A stretch of 64,000 bases of DNA, from assembly GCF_014189855.1 (NCBI RefSeq), contig NZ_BJFN01000001.1, forward strand, positions 310,001 to 374,000, read 5' to 3'. Positions 54,852 to 63,983 of the stretch are shown in pieces (the stretch's first letter is position 1; the number at the start of each line of letters is the position of its first letter). This DNA is from Buttiauxella sp. A111. GTDB taxonomy: Bacteria; Pseudomonadota; Gammaproteobacteria; Enterobacterales; Enterobacteriaceae. Below the pieces are notes generated by a model that saw only the letters and a list, made by a program, of their open reading frames with translations, did not search any database and was not told where the DNA came from. The translations under genes were made by a program, and so were the position numbers.

Positions 54852-55544
54852 TCACCTCTCTATTATCCCCACTCCCATCGCCCCTCTGATAATCGGAATC
54901 GGCGTCAGCAAATGCTGATACATCAGCTCACCTGCCTTCACCGCATCGCGCGCCAGAATCGCGTCCATCAACATCTGATGCTGCTCGTGCTTATCATCCA
55001 GCATCTCCACCGACAGCACCGTTTTGCGCAGCCACATATAGCGATACCTTGCCGCCAGGTCGAATAGTCGCTCCCGCATCTGTAACAGATACTGCGATCC
55101 ACACCCCGCGACAATCGCGGTATGAAATGCCTGATGCCGTTGATCCCACTCATCCAGCATGGTTTCGCTGGCATGGCGTGATTCCAGTTTGTTCAGCAGA
55201 TGCATCCGGGCAAGCAGATCCGCTTCCCACTCTTCGCCACCGCGTTCGATGGCGAGGCGCACCAGCATGGCCTCCATATTGGCGCGGGCGTCAAAAATAT
55301 CGAGCAGCTCCTGTTCGGACATCGGCGCGACCCGGTAGCCTTTCTGGTTAATGACCGTGACCAGCCCTTCGGCAACCAGCTGCGACAGAGCTTCGCGCAG
55401 CGGGCCGACGCCCAGTTCATAACGGGATGTCAGCAAGCTCATGCGCAGCTTTTCATCCGGCTGATAAACGCCGCGGATAATGTCGTTCTTCAGCCAGCGG
55501 TAGCCATCGATGGCCGTCGCCTGGGAAATAGTGGTCATGGTCAT
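54852..55544 (-). CDS. glaR: GlaR (CsiR), GntR-family repressor of the glutarate/GABA operon
   Basis: A 230-residue GntR/FadR-type repressor. The winged HTH spans residues 15-75 (GYRWLKNDIIRGVYQPDEKLRMSLLTSRYELGVGPLREALSQLVAEGLV) and the FCD effector domain follows with metal-site pattern DARANMEAM...DQRHQAFHTAIVAGCG. Sequence matches E. coli CsiR closely. It represses the glaH(csiD)-lhgO-gabD operon until glutarate binds. Here it is the last gene of that operon order, but gabT and gabP, which precede it in E. coli, are missing. An ATG 6 nt downstream is an alternative start. Confidence 0.94.
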   Translation of the reverse strand: MTMTTISQATAIDGYRWLKNDIIRGVYQPDEKLRMSLLTSRYELGVGPLREALSQLVAEGLVTVINQKGYRVAPMSEQELLDIFDARANMEAMLVRLAIERGGEEWEADLLARMHLLNKLESRHASETMLDEWDQRHQAFHTAIVAGCGSQYLLQMRERLFDLAARYRYMWLRKTVLSVEMLDDKHEQHQMLMDAILARDAVKAGELMYQHLLTPIPIIRGAMGVGIIER

Positions 55545-55636
55545 ACTCCTGAAAATTCACAATACAGCCCCGACCTGCATGTCGGGGCAGACAGCTTAGC
55601 GCGTCTTCTACGGTCAGCGGCACCAGAATCAGAGAA

Positions 55637-57085
55637 TTAAAGGCCGATGCACATATATTTGATTTCTAAGTAGTCTTCGATGCCGTATTTTGAGCCCTCG
55701 CGGCCAAGGCCAGAGGCTTTAACGCCGCCAAACGGGGCGACTTCGGTAGAGATAATGCCGGTGTTGATGCCGACAATGCCGTACTCCAGCGCTTCGCCCA
55801 CGCGGAACACGCGGCTCATATCGCGGGCATAAAAATAGGCCGCCAGCCCAAATTCAGTATCGTTGGCCATGGCGATAACGTCGGCTTCATCTTTAAAGCG
55901 AAACAGCGGCGCCAGCGGGCCGAAGGTCTCCTCTTTTGCCACTTTGGCGCTGGCAGGCACATCTACCAGAATTGTGGGTTGGAAGAAGTTGCCGCCCAGC
56001 GAATGAGTATTGCCGCCGGTAATAATACGCGCGCCTTTTTCAACCGCATCGGCAATGTGCTCCTGCACTTTGGCGACCGCCTTGCTGTCGATCAGCGGCC
56101 CGGTGGTCACGCCTGGGGTCAGGCCGTCGCCGAGCTGCAGTTTGTCGACCGCCTGCTGGAGTTTTTCGGCAAAGCTGGCATAGACGCCTTCCTGAACATA
56201 CAGGCGGTTGGCGCACACGCAGGTCTGCCCGGCGTTACGGAATTTCGAGGCCAGCGCCCCTTCTACGGCCTTATCCAGATCCGCATCGTCAAAGACAATA
56301 AAAGGTGCGTTGCCGCCCAGTTCCAGCGACACTTTTTTGATGTCCTTCGCGCACTGGGCCATTAACTGGCGGCCAACCTCGGTAGAACCCGTAAAGGATA
56401 GCTTGCGTACCAGCGGATTGCTGGTCAGCTCGTTGCCCACAGCAGCAGCGGAACCGGTCACCACGTTAAATACCCCGGCTGGGATCCCGGCGCGGCTCGC
56501 CAGTTCCGCCAGCGCCAGCGCCGAGAACGGTGTTTGACTGGCGGGTTTGAGCACCATGGTGCAGCCTGCCGCCAGCGCCGGGCCGGCCTTGCGGGTGATC
56601 ATCGCCGACGGGAAGTTCCACGGGGTGATCGCCGCCGTCACGCCAATTGGCTGTTTGATCACCAGCAGGCGTTTATCGGCCTGATGGCCTGGAATGGTGT
56701 CGCCGTAAATCCGTTTACCCTCTTCGGCGAACCACTCTATAAAGGAAGCGGCATAGGCGATCTCACCTTTGGCTTCTGCCAGCGGTTTGCCCTGCTCCAG
56801 GGTCATTAGCCGGGCCAGGTCGTCCTGGTGGGCCATCATCAAATCGAACCAGCGGCGCAGAAGAGTAGCGCGCTCTTTGGCGGTGAGCGCGCGCCAGGCT
56901 GGCAGAGCGCGGTTGGCGGCCTCAATGGCCGCGCGGGTTTCCTCGGCGCCCATTTTCGGCACGCTGCCCAGAGGCTGGCCGTTCGCCGGGTTGGTGACGG
57001 TGATTGTTTCACCACCGTGTGCGTCGCGCCACTCTCCTTCTATATAGGCTTGTTGGCGGAATAAGCTGAGATCGTTGAGTTGCAT
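55637..57085 (-). CDS. gabD: GabD, succinate-semialdehyde dehydrogenase (copy 2)
   Basis: A 482-residue NADP+-dependent SSADH, length and sequence as E. coli GabD: AAITPWNFPSAMITRKAGPA, VSLELGGNAPFIVFDDAD (Glu) and RNAGQTCVCANRLYV (nucleophilic Cys and neighbouring Cys for the redox switch). It oxidises succinate semialdehyde to succinate. It lies 23 nt downstream of lhgO in the same operon. A paralogue is encoded at 39097. Base composition is GC-rich, unlike copy 1. Confidence 0.95.
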   Translation of the reverse strand: MQLNDLSLFRQQAYIEGEWRDAHGGETITVTNPANGQPLGSVPKMGAEETRAAIEAANRALPAWRALTAKERATLLRRWFDLMMAHQDDLARLMTLEQGKPLAEAKGEIAYAASFIEWFAEEGKRIYGDTIPGHQADKRLLVIKQPIGVTAAITPWNFPSAMITRKAGPALAAGCTMVLKPASQTPFSALALAELASRAGIPAGVFNVVTGSAAAVGNELTSNPLVRKLSFTGSTEVGRQLMAQCAKDIKKVSLELGGNAPFIVFDDADLDKAVEGALASKFRNAGQTCVCANRLYVQEGVYASFAEKLQQAVDKLQLGDGLTPGVTTGPLIDSKAVAKVQEHIADAVEKGARIITGGNTHSLGGNFFQPTILVDVPASAKVAKEETFGPLAPLFRFKDEADVIAMANDTEFGLAAYFYARDMSRVFRVGEALEYGIVGINTGIISTEVAPFGGVKASGLGREGSKYGIEDYLEIKYMCIGL

Positions 57086-57108
57086 GATGGTTTCCTGTCT
57101 CTGAATGA

Positions 57109-58377
57109 TTAACGGGTAAACGCGGCATAGACAGTTTCCACACTACAGGCTGCCTGCAAAGAACGCCCGGGGTTATGCTGACTGGCCAGCAAGGTTTGAA
57201 CCTTGCTCACAATATGGGCGCCAATCGGGATCGCCGAGGTGGCTGCCGGTGAGGGAGCATTGCAGGTGTGCAGAGTGCGCGGCGTGGTGACAAACAAAAA
57301 ATCGTCGATTAATTTGCCGTCGGGCGAGACCGCCTGCGCCCGCACACCCGCAGGCCAGGGGTGCAGATCCTTCAGGGTCAGGCTCGGGCAGTATTTTTGC
57401 ACCAGCCGCAGATAGCCGCTTTTGCACAATGAGTTTTTCATCTCCCCCAGCCCCGAGCGCAGGTTGCGCTGCAACACGCGACGAATGCCGGGCGAGCCCA
57501 GCATCTCCAGCGTATCGGATAACGAAAAATCGCCCTTGCGATAGCCTTCGCGCTTAAAAGCCAGCACGGCGTTGGGGCCGACGGTGACGCTGCCATCGAT
57601 CATCCGCGTCAGATGCACGCCCAAAAACGGCATTGCCGGATCGGGGATCGGGTAGATAAGGTGGTTCACAATCTGATTATGTTCGGGGGCAAGGCGGAAA
57701 TACTCCCCGCGGAACGGGCAGATAATAAAGCCGGGGTCGATGCCCAGCATGCTCACCAGCCGGTCGGCCATCAGCCCGGAGCAGCCGATCAGCGTGGCCG
57801 CTTCGTACTCCTGGCCCTGGCGGGTGTGGATGACCACGCCGCTGGCGTGCTCCTTCAGGGCGCTGACCTCCGCGCCGTAAATCACCTCGCCACCTTTCAC
57901 CAGGAAGCGTTGGGCCATTGCCGCGGCCACCTCGCGATAGCTGACAATCCCGCTGGAGGGGACAAAAATCCCCCCCAGCCCAGTGATATTGGGCTCGCGC
58001 TCGCGCAGTTCCGCGGCGCTTAGCCAGGTGCGTTCCAGCCCGTTTGCGGCGGTGCGTTCCCACAGCGCCTGCATCCGCGCCATCTCCTGTTCGGAGGTGG
58101 CCACCAGCAGTTTGCCGCAGTTGTCATAGGCAATGCCGTGTTGATCGCAAAAAGCTTTGGTAGCCCGATTACCGGCGAGGCAGAACTGCGCCTTCAGGCT
58201 GCCGGGGGTGTAATAGACCCCTGCATGGATCACGCCGCTGTTGTGCCCGGTCTGGTGGCAGGCCGGGCCTGCCTCCTTTTCAAGCAGGGCAATGCGGGCA
58301 TCCGGGTAAACTTCAATCAACTGCATGGCGGTCGACATGCCGATAATGCCGCCGCCGATAATCACAAAATCATACAT
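57109..58377 (-). CDS. lhgO: LhgO (LhgD), L-2-hydroxyglutarate dehydrogenase
   Basis: A 422-residue FAD enzyme that oxidises L-2-hydroxyglutarate to 2-oxoglutarate and passes electrons to the membrane quinone pool. The N-terminal FAD motif is FVIIGGGIIGMSTAMQL, followed by CHQTGHNSGVIHAGVYYTPGS, typical of the DAO/L2HGDH family, and PFRGEYF and GPNAVLAFKREGY. It follows glaH, whose product it oxidises, with a 27-nt gap. Length equals E. coli LhgD. Confidence 0.96.
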   Translation of the reverse strand: MYDFVIIGGGIIGMSTAMQLIEVYPDARIALLEKEAGPACHQTGHNSGVIHAGVYYTPGSLKAQFCLAGNRATKAFCDQHGIAYDNCGKLLVATSEQEMARMQALWERTAANGLERTWLSAAELREREPNITGLGGIFVPSSGIVSYREVAAAMAQRFLVKGGEVIYGAEVSALKEHASGVVIHTRQGQEYEAATLIGCSGLMADRLVSMLGIDPGFIICPFRGEYFRLAPEHNQIVNHLIYPIPDPAMPFLGVHLTRMIDGSVTVGPNAVLAFKREGYRKGDFSLSDTLEMLGSPGIRRVLQRNLRSGLGEMKNSLCKSGYLRLVQKYCPSLTLKDLHPWPAGVRAQAVSPDGKLIDDFLFVTTPRTLHTCNAPSPAATSAIPIGAHIVSKVQTLLASQHNPGRSLQAACSVETVYAAFTR

Positions 58378-58404
58378 CCGCTCAATTCCTTTGCCAGTGA
58401 ACCC

Positions 58405-59382
58405 TTACTGATGCGTCTGGTAGTGCTGGGTGGCGTAGCTGATATAGCCGCGCTGACGCATCAGTTCGCGGCGCAGATCTGGGTGTGGGGTAAAGCGATC
58501 GCGACCGTGCAGCCAGAACAGATTATTAATCAGCAGGAATTTCCCCACTGGCACCGGAATGGAGAGGATGTTTTTGCTGCCTTCCAGCGCGTCAGACAGT
58601 TCGCTGAGCCAGACGCCCTCGGCAAAATCTTTCGGCTGGGCGAACTGGTCGATATAGCGCATCACCGGCCGCCCCTGCTGATCGACGTCAAACACCGGGT
58701 GGAACACATCCGCGGTGACGTTTTTACTCGGCGGCGCGGTCCAGCGCAGCGGGCGGCGGGCCAGCGGGTGGCTGAAGAACTGATCCAGACCCTCCCAGTC
58801 GTCGAGGTGCAACAGCAAGGAGTTGCCGCCCTGCATGTTCTGCTCGTCGATTTTCATCATCAGCACGTAGTCGGTCACCTCCTCCACGAAGGTACCGTCG
58901 TTGTGCAGCTCCAGCACGCGATGGGGCTGGCGCAGGTAGCTGTCTGAGTTATCAACGTTTTTCACCACAAAGCGGGCGTAATACTGGCCGCTCATGGCGT
59001 CGTAATTGGAGCGCCCGATGAGGTGCGCCACGGCGGTGGCAATCTTCACCATCTCATCTGCCTGAGCGACGTTATCGATTCCCACCGCGTTAATCAGCAA
59101 GGCGCCTTCGTCACGGCTGAGCAGCGTGTTCAGCAGCAGCGGCTGGAGCTGGTTGCAGCACATGTCGTCGAGGATCTTCGCGATTTTGAAACGCAGAAAG
59201 GATTTGTATTCCAGCGCCTGCACGGGCCACTGCTCTACCTCCCGCAGGAACTGCTGGGTGACCTCTGCGGAGAACGTGAGTTCCAGCAGACGCGGAGACT
59301 GCACGGATGGCGCGATACTGAAACCAGTGATAGTACGGGATAACGCATCGTCAGGCTGTTTTACGGCAGTAAGTGCATTCAT
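58405..59382 (-). CDS. glaH: GlaH (CsiD), glutarate 2-hydroxylase
   Basis: A 325-residue Fe(II)/2-oxoglutarate dioxygenase that hydroxylates glutarate to L-2-hydroxyglutarate. The Fe ligands lie in [14 protein letters not shown] (HxD) and [24 protein letters not shown] (distal His and the Arg that binds 2-oxoglutarate). [23 protein letters not shown] is characteristic of CsiD. The start at MNALTAVK matches the E. coli N-terminus; the frame continues 57 nt upstream. In E. coli the promoter needs sigma-S and CRP and is repressed by CsiR; candidate CsiR sites are in the upstream interval. Confidence 0.96.
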   Translation of the reverse strand: MNALTAVKQPDDALSRTITGFSIAPSVQSPRLLELTFSAEVTQQFLREVEQWPVQALEYKSFLRFKIAKILDDMCCNQLQPLLLNTLLSRDEGALLINAVGIDNVAQADEMVKIATAVAHLIGRSNYDAMSGQYYARFVVKNVDNSDSYLRQPHRVLELHNDGTFVEEVTDYVLMMKIDEQNMQGGNSLLLHLDDWEGLDQFFSHPLARRPLRWTAPPSKNVTADVFHPVFDVDQQGRPVMRYIDQFAQPKDFAEGVWLSELSDALEGSKNILSIPVPVGKFLLINNLFWLHGRDRFTPHPDLRRELMRQRGYISYATQHYQTHQ

Positions 59383-59487
59383 CAGAATCAATCCTCTCAG
59401 AAAGTCTTCAGGAGACAGGGCAGTGCATTTCGTAGCCATAAATTAAAAATATCTACATTTTTGAGAAATGGGCATATATCGCTCAAA

Positions 59488-59500
59488 TTGTTTAAATTTT
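59488..59500 (+). promoter_or_regulatory. Candidate GlaR/CsiR site in the glaH-permease interval
   Basis: TTGT-TTAAA-TTTT fits the TTGTN5TTTT primary site reported for E. coli CsiR. It lies 106 nt upstream of glaH. AT-rich motifs of this length arise easily by chance. Confidence 0.4.
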
Positions 59501-59600
59501 GTGACGCAGGTGTAAAAAACGAGCATGAAAAGGGAGCAAAAAACGCGGTTTTCTGTCGATTCAAAGGCGATAGCGTGATAAGCCTCACGGAAAAAGCAGA

Positions 59601-59624
59601 AAAACAGCAACAAAAACGTGACAT
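59601..59624 (-). promoter_or_regulatory. Candidate paired GlaR/CsiR sites upstream of the permease
   Basis: On the minus strand ATGT-CACGT-TTTT (59612-59624) and TTGT-TGCTG-TTTT (59601-59613) follow one another, the two site variants reported for CsiR. They sit about 110-135 nt before the permease start, so GlaR might control both divergent units. Confidence 0.4.
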
Positions 59625-59735
59625 ATCCACACAAATCTTAACAAATTGCGACGGCGAGACTGTACGGCCTCCTGGCGCTCCTCTATACCTTGATCCGTGT
59701 TACCTGCGACACATCAACAACACAGAGAAAAACGT

Positions 59736-61217
59736 ATGGAACAGACTTCTGGCAAGAAAAGTGAAGCAATTCATAGCGATAATAAACCGCAATTTAACCG
59801 CTCCATCGGACTCATCTCTAACTTTTCACTCGGGTTCACCTACCTCTCTCCGCTGACGGCTGTCTATTCCCTGTTTGCACTGGCCGTGACGCTGGCGGGG
59901 CCACCGGCGATCTGGTGGATCCCTATTGTGGCCTGCGGGCAGCTACTGGTGGCGCTGGTGTTTGGCGAAGTGGCTTCCCAGTACCCGATTACCGGCGGGT
60001 TATACCCCTGGGCGCGCCGCCTGTGGGGCAAAAAATATGCGTGGATCGCCGCCTGGATTTACCTGTGGGCGCTGGTGGTCACCATCACCTCGGTGGCGGA
60101 ATACACCGCCACCTTCGTCGGCTCGCTGTTCGGTTATGGGATCTCGGCAGGTAACATGCTGATCACCTCGGTGGTGCTGTTACTGCTGATGATGGCGGTG
60201 AACATGTCCGGCACCAAAAACCTCGCCCGGGTCGCCCGTATTGGCTTCTGGTGTGAAATCGTCAGCGTCATTGCACTGGGGATTTATCTACTGTTGTTCC
60301 ATCGCGCGCAGCCGTTCTCGGTGGTGTTTGACTCCATGGGCGTGCTGGCGAAAGACGGCAGCTACCAGCCCGCGTTTATGGCGGCGGCGCTGATCGGCCT
60401 GTTCATGTTCTTCGGTTTTGAAGCCTGCGGCAACGTGGCGGAAGAGGTGAAAAACCCGAGCAAAAAAATCCCAATTGCGATGATCCTCAGCATCGTGTTT
60501 GGTGCGCTTTCTGCGATGGTATCTATCCTCGGCTACCTGCTGGCATCACCCAATCTGATGAATATCGTCAACGGCAAAATCACCGATCCGATCCCGGCTA
60601 TCCTCAACGAAGCCCTCGGTGAAACCGGCGCCATGGTGTTTATCATCATCGCGGTGATTGCCATGTTGTCATGCATTCTGTCGCTGCAGGCTGCGTTAAG
60701 TCGCCTGATTTTCTCTTTCTCCCGCGACCAGATGCTACCGGGTAGCACCTGGATGTCGAAGCTGTCGAAAAACAGCGTGCCGGACAACGCGATGATCGTC
60801 AGTTGCCTGCTGCCGGTGACCATCTGCGTGTGGGTTTATGTCCAGCCGGATAACCTGGCGCGCATCACCGCCTTTGCGGTTATCGGGATCTACATCTCCT
60901 TCCAGATGGTGGTACTGGCTGCCCTGCGCCAGCGCCTGAAAGGCTGGAAACCTGCCGGGGAGTGGACCGTGGGCGGCTGGGGAATGCTGGTTAACGTGCT
61001 GGCGCTGGCCTATGGCCTGTGTGGGATCTGGCTGCTGGCGCAACCTGCCGAGAGCAGCAGTTTTATCGACCGCTGGACGGTGCTGGTTGGGCTGGCGGTG
61101 GTGGTGATATCCGGGCTGGTGTACATGACGCTGTCACGGCCGTTCGGGCGGTCAAACGCCCCGGAAAACGATGCCATCGAACATGCCAAACGCCTGAAGG
61201 CGGAACAATCTCTGTAA
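59736..61217 (+). CDS. APC-family amino acid/polyamine permease (paralogue 2)
   Basis: A 493-residue, 12-helix APC permease, near-identical over long stretches to the permease at 37329 (e.g. GEVASQYPITGGLYPWARRL, then WGKKYAWIAAWIYLWALVVT). Differences concentrate in the N-terminal tail and a few loop positions. It is divergent from glaH and 39 nt upstream of patD. In E. coli the equivalent gene of the cluster is the GABA permease gabP; this protein has a different sequence, so it probably fills the same role of GABA or related amine uptake. The start at MEQTSGK was chosen by alignment with the paralogue. Confidence 0.87.
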   Translation: MEQTSGKKSEAIHSDNKPQFNRSIGLISNFSLGFTYLSPLTAVYSLFALAVTLAGPPAIWWIPIVACGQLLVALVFGEVASQYPITGGLYPWARRLWGKKYAWIAAWIYLWALVVTITSVAEYTATFVGSLFGYGISAGNMLITSVVLLLLMMAVNMSGTKNLARVARIGFWCEIVSVIALGIYLLLFHRAQPFSVVFDSMGVLAKDGSYQPAFMAAALIGLFMFFGFEACGNVAEEVKNPSKKIPIAMILSIVFGALSAMVSILGYLLASPNLMNIVNGKITDPIPAILNEALGETGAMVFIIIAVIAMLSCILSLQAALSRLIFSFSRDQMLPGSTWMSKLSKNSVPDNAMIVSCLLPVTICVWVYVQPDNLARITAFAVIGIYISFQMVVLAALRQRLKGWKPAGEWTVGGWGMLVNVLALAYGLCGIWLLAQPAESSSFIDRWTVLVGLAVVVISGLVYMTLSRPFGRSNAPENDAIEHAKRLKAEQSL

Positions 61218-61256
61218 CTTACTCAGACATAACAACGATCATCAATGGAGTCGGCT

Positions 61257-62684
61257 ATGCAACACAACTTATTGATTAATGGCGAACTGGTGGCGGGCGA
61301 AGGTGAGCTGCAGCCCGTCTATAACCCGGCAACTGGCGAGGTGCTGGTGCAGATTGCCGAAGCCACACCTGCCCAGGTCGATGCGGCTGTACAGGCTGCC
61401 GATCGCGCGTTCCAGCAGTGGGGGCAGACTACGCCAAAAGCGCGTTCTGAGTACCTGCTGAAGCTGGCGGAGGTGATTGAACAGAATGCCGAAACCTTTG
61501 CCCGGCTGGAATCGCAAAACTGCGGCAAACCGCTGCACTGCGTGCTTAACGATGAAATCCCGGCCATCGCCGATGTGTTCCGCTTTTTCGCCGGTGCTAC
61601 CCGTTGTCTGAACGGGCTTGCCGCAGGAGAGTACATGGAAGGTCACACCTCAATGATCCGCCGCGATCCGGTGGGCGTGGTGGCGTCGATCGCCCCGTGG
61701 AACTACCCGTTGATGATGGCCGCCTGGAAGCTGGGCCCGGCGCTGGCTGCGGGTAACTGCGTGGTTCTCAAACCCTCGGAAATCACGCCACTCACGGCGC
61801 TGAAACTGGCCGAACTGGCAAAAGATATCTTCCCTGCCGGGGTGGTGAACGTGCTGTTTGGGCGCGGTAAAACCGTGGGTGACCCGCTGACGGGCCATGA
61901 AAAAGTGCGCATGGTGTCGCTGACCGGCTCTATCGCTACTGGCGAGCATATTATTGCGCACACCGCGTCGTCGATTAAGCGCACTCATATGGAGCTGGGG
62001 GGTAAAGCGCCAGTGATCGTCTTTAACGATGCGGATATCGATGCCGTGGTTGAGGGCGTGCGCACCTTTGGCTTCTACAATGCCGGGCAGGACTGCACGG
62101 CGGCCTGCCGGATCTATGCGCAAAAAGAGGTCTATAACACTCTGGTCGAAAAACTGGGTGTCGCCGTGGCCAGCCTGAAAATGGGCGCCCCGGACGATGA
62201 AACCACCGAGCTGGGCCCGGTCAGCTCCGCCGCCCATCTGACACGCGTCAGCGAGGCGGTGGAACGCGCCAAAGCCCTGCCGCACATTCGGGTAGTGACC
62301 GGCGGTAACAAAGCCGACGGCAAAGGTTATTACTTCCAGCCAACCCTACTGGCCGGGGCGAAGCAAGGGGATGAAATCATCCAGCGCGAGGTCTTCGGCC
62401 CGGTGGTCAGCGTCACAGAATTCGACGACGAAGAACAGGTGCTGGCGTGGGCAAACGACTCCCAGTATGGCCTGGCGTCATCGGTCTGGACTCGGGACGT
62501 GGGCCGCGCACATCGCCTCAGCGCCCGCCTGCAGTATGGTTGCACCTGGGTAAATACCCACTTTATGCTGGTCAGCGAAATGCCACACGGCGGGCAGAAA
62601 CTCTCCGGGTACGGCAAGGATATGTCAATGTATGGGCTGGAAGATTACACCGTGGTGCGTCATGTGATGATTAAGCACGGATAA
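61257..62684 (+). CDS. patD: PatD, gamma-aminobutyraldehyde dehydrogenase
   Basis: A 475-residue NAD+ aldehyde dehydrogenase that oxidises 4-aminobutanal (from putrescine) to GABA. N-terminus [17 protein letters not shown] and C-terminus [16 protein letters not shown] match E. coli PatD (YdcW); the catalytic Cys is in [15 protein letters not shown] and the Glu in [12 protein letters not shown]. The start has GGAG 6 nt upstream. In E. coli patD stands in the ydcSTUVW operon for putrescine uptake; here it is joined to the permease of the glutarate/GABA cluster. A hairpin terminator follows. Confidence 0.95.
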   Translation: MQHNLLINGELVAGEGELQPVYNPATGEVLVQIAEATPAQVDAAVQAADRAFQQWGQTTPKARSEYLLKLAEVIEQNAETFARLESQNCGKPLHCVLNDEIPAIADVFRFFAGATRCLNGLAAGEYMEGHTSMIRRDPVGVVASIAPWNYPLMMAAWKLGPALAAGNCVVLKPSEITPLTALKLAELAKDIFPAGVVNVLFGRGKTVGDPLTGHEKVRMVSLTGSIATGEHIIAHTASSIKRTHMELGGKAPVIVFNDADIDAVVEGVRTFGFYNAGQDCTAACRIYAQKEVYNTLVEKLGVAVASLKMGAPDDETTELGPVSSAAHLTRVSEAVERAKALPHIRVVTGGNKADGKGYYFQPTLLAGAKQGDEIIQREVFGPVVSVTEFDDEEQVLAWANDSQYGLASSVWTRDVGRAHRLSARLQYGCTWVNTHFMLVSEMPHGGQKLSGYGKDMSMYGLEDYTVVRHVMIKHG

Positions 62685-62691
62685 CAGCTAC

Positions 62692-62730
62692 GTGGCTGCA
62701 ATAGTAAATTATATTGCAGCCACTGCTTTA
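62692..62730 (+). terminator. Terminator after patD
   Basis: GTGGCTGCAATA / TATTGCAGCCAC, a 12-bp perfect stem, followed by TGCTTTAT. Confidence 0.8.
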
Positions 62731-63080
62731 TGAACTGGCAAGCTATCAGCCGCGACTCCCGCGCAATACCAGGCTAATTCCCGTCATTGTCTTTTAATTG
62801 TTTTGGCATCTACCGCCCTATCTACCGTAGCAAAATGGATCTTATGTCCCTGAGTGACAACATACTCATCGAGCATATAGCCAACGGCAGGATGAAGCAG
62901 AAGGCCAGCGGCTTTGAGTGAAAGTGGGTCTGCTTTGAGCGAGGAGCGGAAGTTCAAAGGAGTGAATACATTTTGATGCTAAGACAACTTTGAGGACTAA
63001 ATAGTTATTAAATAGCTTATTCGATCCTACCTAAAATCATCATTAATTAATACGTTATCAATAATTTTAATAAAAATAAA
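62731..63080. other. Intergenic region after patD, with remnant repeat
   Basis: About 350 bp. It holds one 3' half of the accessory-region repeat (62928-62955) and a 25-codon frame on the plus strand (62844-62921, beginning MSLSDNILIEHIANG) that lacks a ribosome site and is not called as a gene. The rest shows nothing I recognise. Confidence 0.4.
62928..62955 (+). repeat. Accessory-region intergenic repeat, 3' half (copy v)
   Basis: GTCTGCTTTGAGCGAGGAGC followed by GGAAGTTC, the right-hand motif of the unit. It precedes the hypothetical gene at 63129. Confidence 0.55.
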
Positions 63081-63112
63081 TATAGATATAGATATAGATA
63101 TAGATATAGATA
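63081..63112. repeat. Hexanucleotide tandem repeat (TATAGA)5
   Basis: Five perfect TATAGA units plus TA. The tract lies 17 nt beyond the stop codon of the minus-strand gene at 63129, so it is in its 3' untranslated region and does not change its frame. Confidence 0.9.
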
Positions 63113-63128
63113 ACGGTGCGAATTATTC

Positions 63129-63806
63129 TTAAAATTGCTCTCTGCATATAGATGACTTTGAGAAAATGTCATCATCTCGACAGGCATTTTTGATTGCATT
63201 AACTTCATTGCCTTGGGCAAGAGGAGTCCAGTAATTATCAACAACCAGATATTTTTGCCTTGTATTGGCGTCTCTAATTTTAAGAAAATCCAAAGCTCGT
63301 TCAATAATATTCATAGCTTTGTTTTTTGAACTGGTTCTATAATCAGCATATACAATTAAAGCCTCTGGGGTCATATAATCTCTTGCTGTGAGAGGAGGTA
63401 TGCGAAAGCTAACTTCGGATTTTGCACCCAATACATTGCCATTCATTTCCTTGTATTCAAAGGCAGGCATATAGGTAGAATTCCCCCCCGGTAAAGTGAC
63501 GCTATTTTCAGAAATAGTCCCATAAACGTGCTTGTTAATTTTGAATAATATTTCCTGGCCAAATTCTGGAGAAATTCGGAATTGTTCAACAACTTGATCT
63601 GTAGAACTATTATTTATGAGCTTAAACTCATATCCACGTTCCAGAGAACGAACGTATTTGACCTGAACATCTCCCGTGAAGAAGTCAAAGATGTAGCTAC
63701 TAACTACAGGTAAGATACCTATCGTTGCCAACCACAGGATGGTTTTATTTATATTCCTCAAGGAGTTCCATCTGGTTTTTATTTTTGTTTTGCTGTCTTT
63801 TGGCAT
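63129..63806 (-). CDS. Hypothetical single-membrane-span protein
   Basis: A 225-residue protein in AT-rich DNA. A basic N-terminus (PKDSKTKIKTRWNSLRNINK) precedes one membrane helix (TILWLATIGILPVVSSYIF, about residues 22-40) and a predominantly beta-rich extracytoplasmic part (VKYVRSLERGYEFKLINNSS...). No family was recognised. The start at 63806 has AAGG 9 nt upstream; the frame is open to 63920 with weaker starts. Composition and flanking repeat pieces suggest an acquired gene; the function is unknown. Confidence 0.6.
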   Translation of the reverse strand: MPKDSKTKIKTRWNSLRNINKTILWLATIGILPVVSSYIFDFFTGDVQVKYVRSLERGYEFKLINNSSTDQVVEQFRISPEFGQEILFKINKHVYGTISENSVTLPGGNSTYMPAFEYKEMNGNVLGAKSEVSFRIPPLTARDYMTPEALIVYADYRTSSKNKAMNIIERALDFLKIRDANTRQKYLVVDNYWTPLAQGNEVNAIKNACRDDDIFSKSSICREQF

Positions 63807-63983
63807 TCTCTGTTGCCTTTTACCTTTTTTCCTTACCATTTTATTTAAAAGTTTCCTTTTAATGTTAACGTACCTTGTTAGGACAGGAAGATTACTAAAG
63901 TTTTTATTATAATACAACATGTTATAAATGATGTATCGTTGAGCCTCAAGTACTTTTATTTCTAATCTTAACTGCGTTATTAT

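Noticed and set aside
59500..59515. CRP site upstream of glaH (TGTGACGCAGGTGTAA)
   Set aside because: The left half TGTGA is good but the right half matches TCACA at only two of five positions; not enough for a call although a CRP site is expected.
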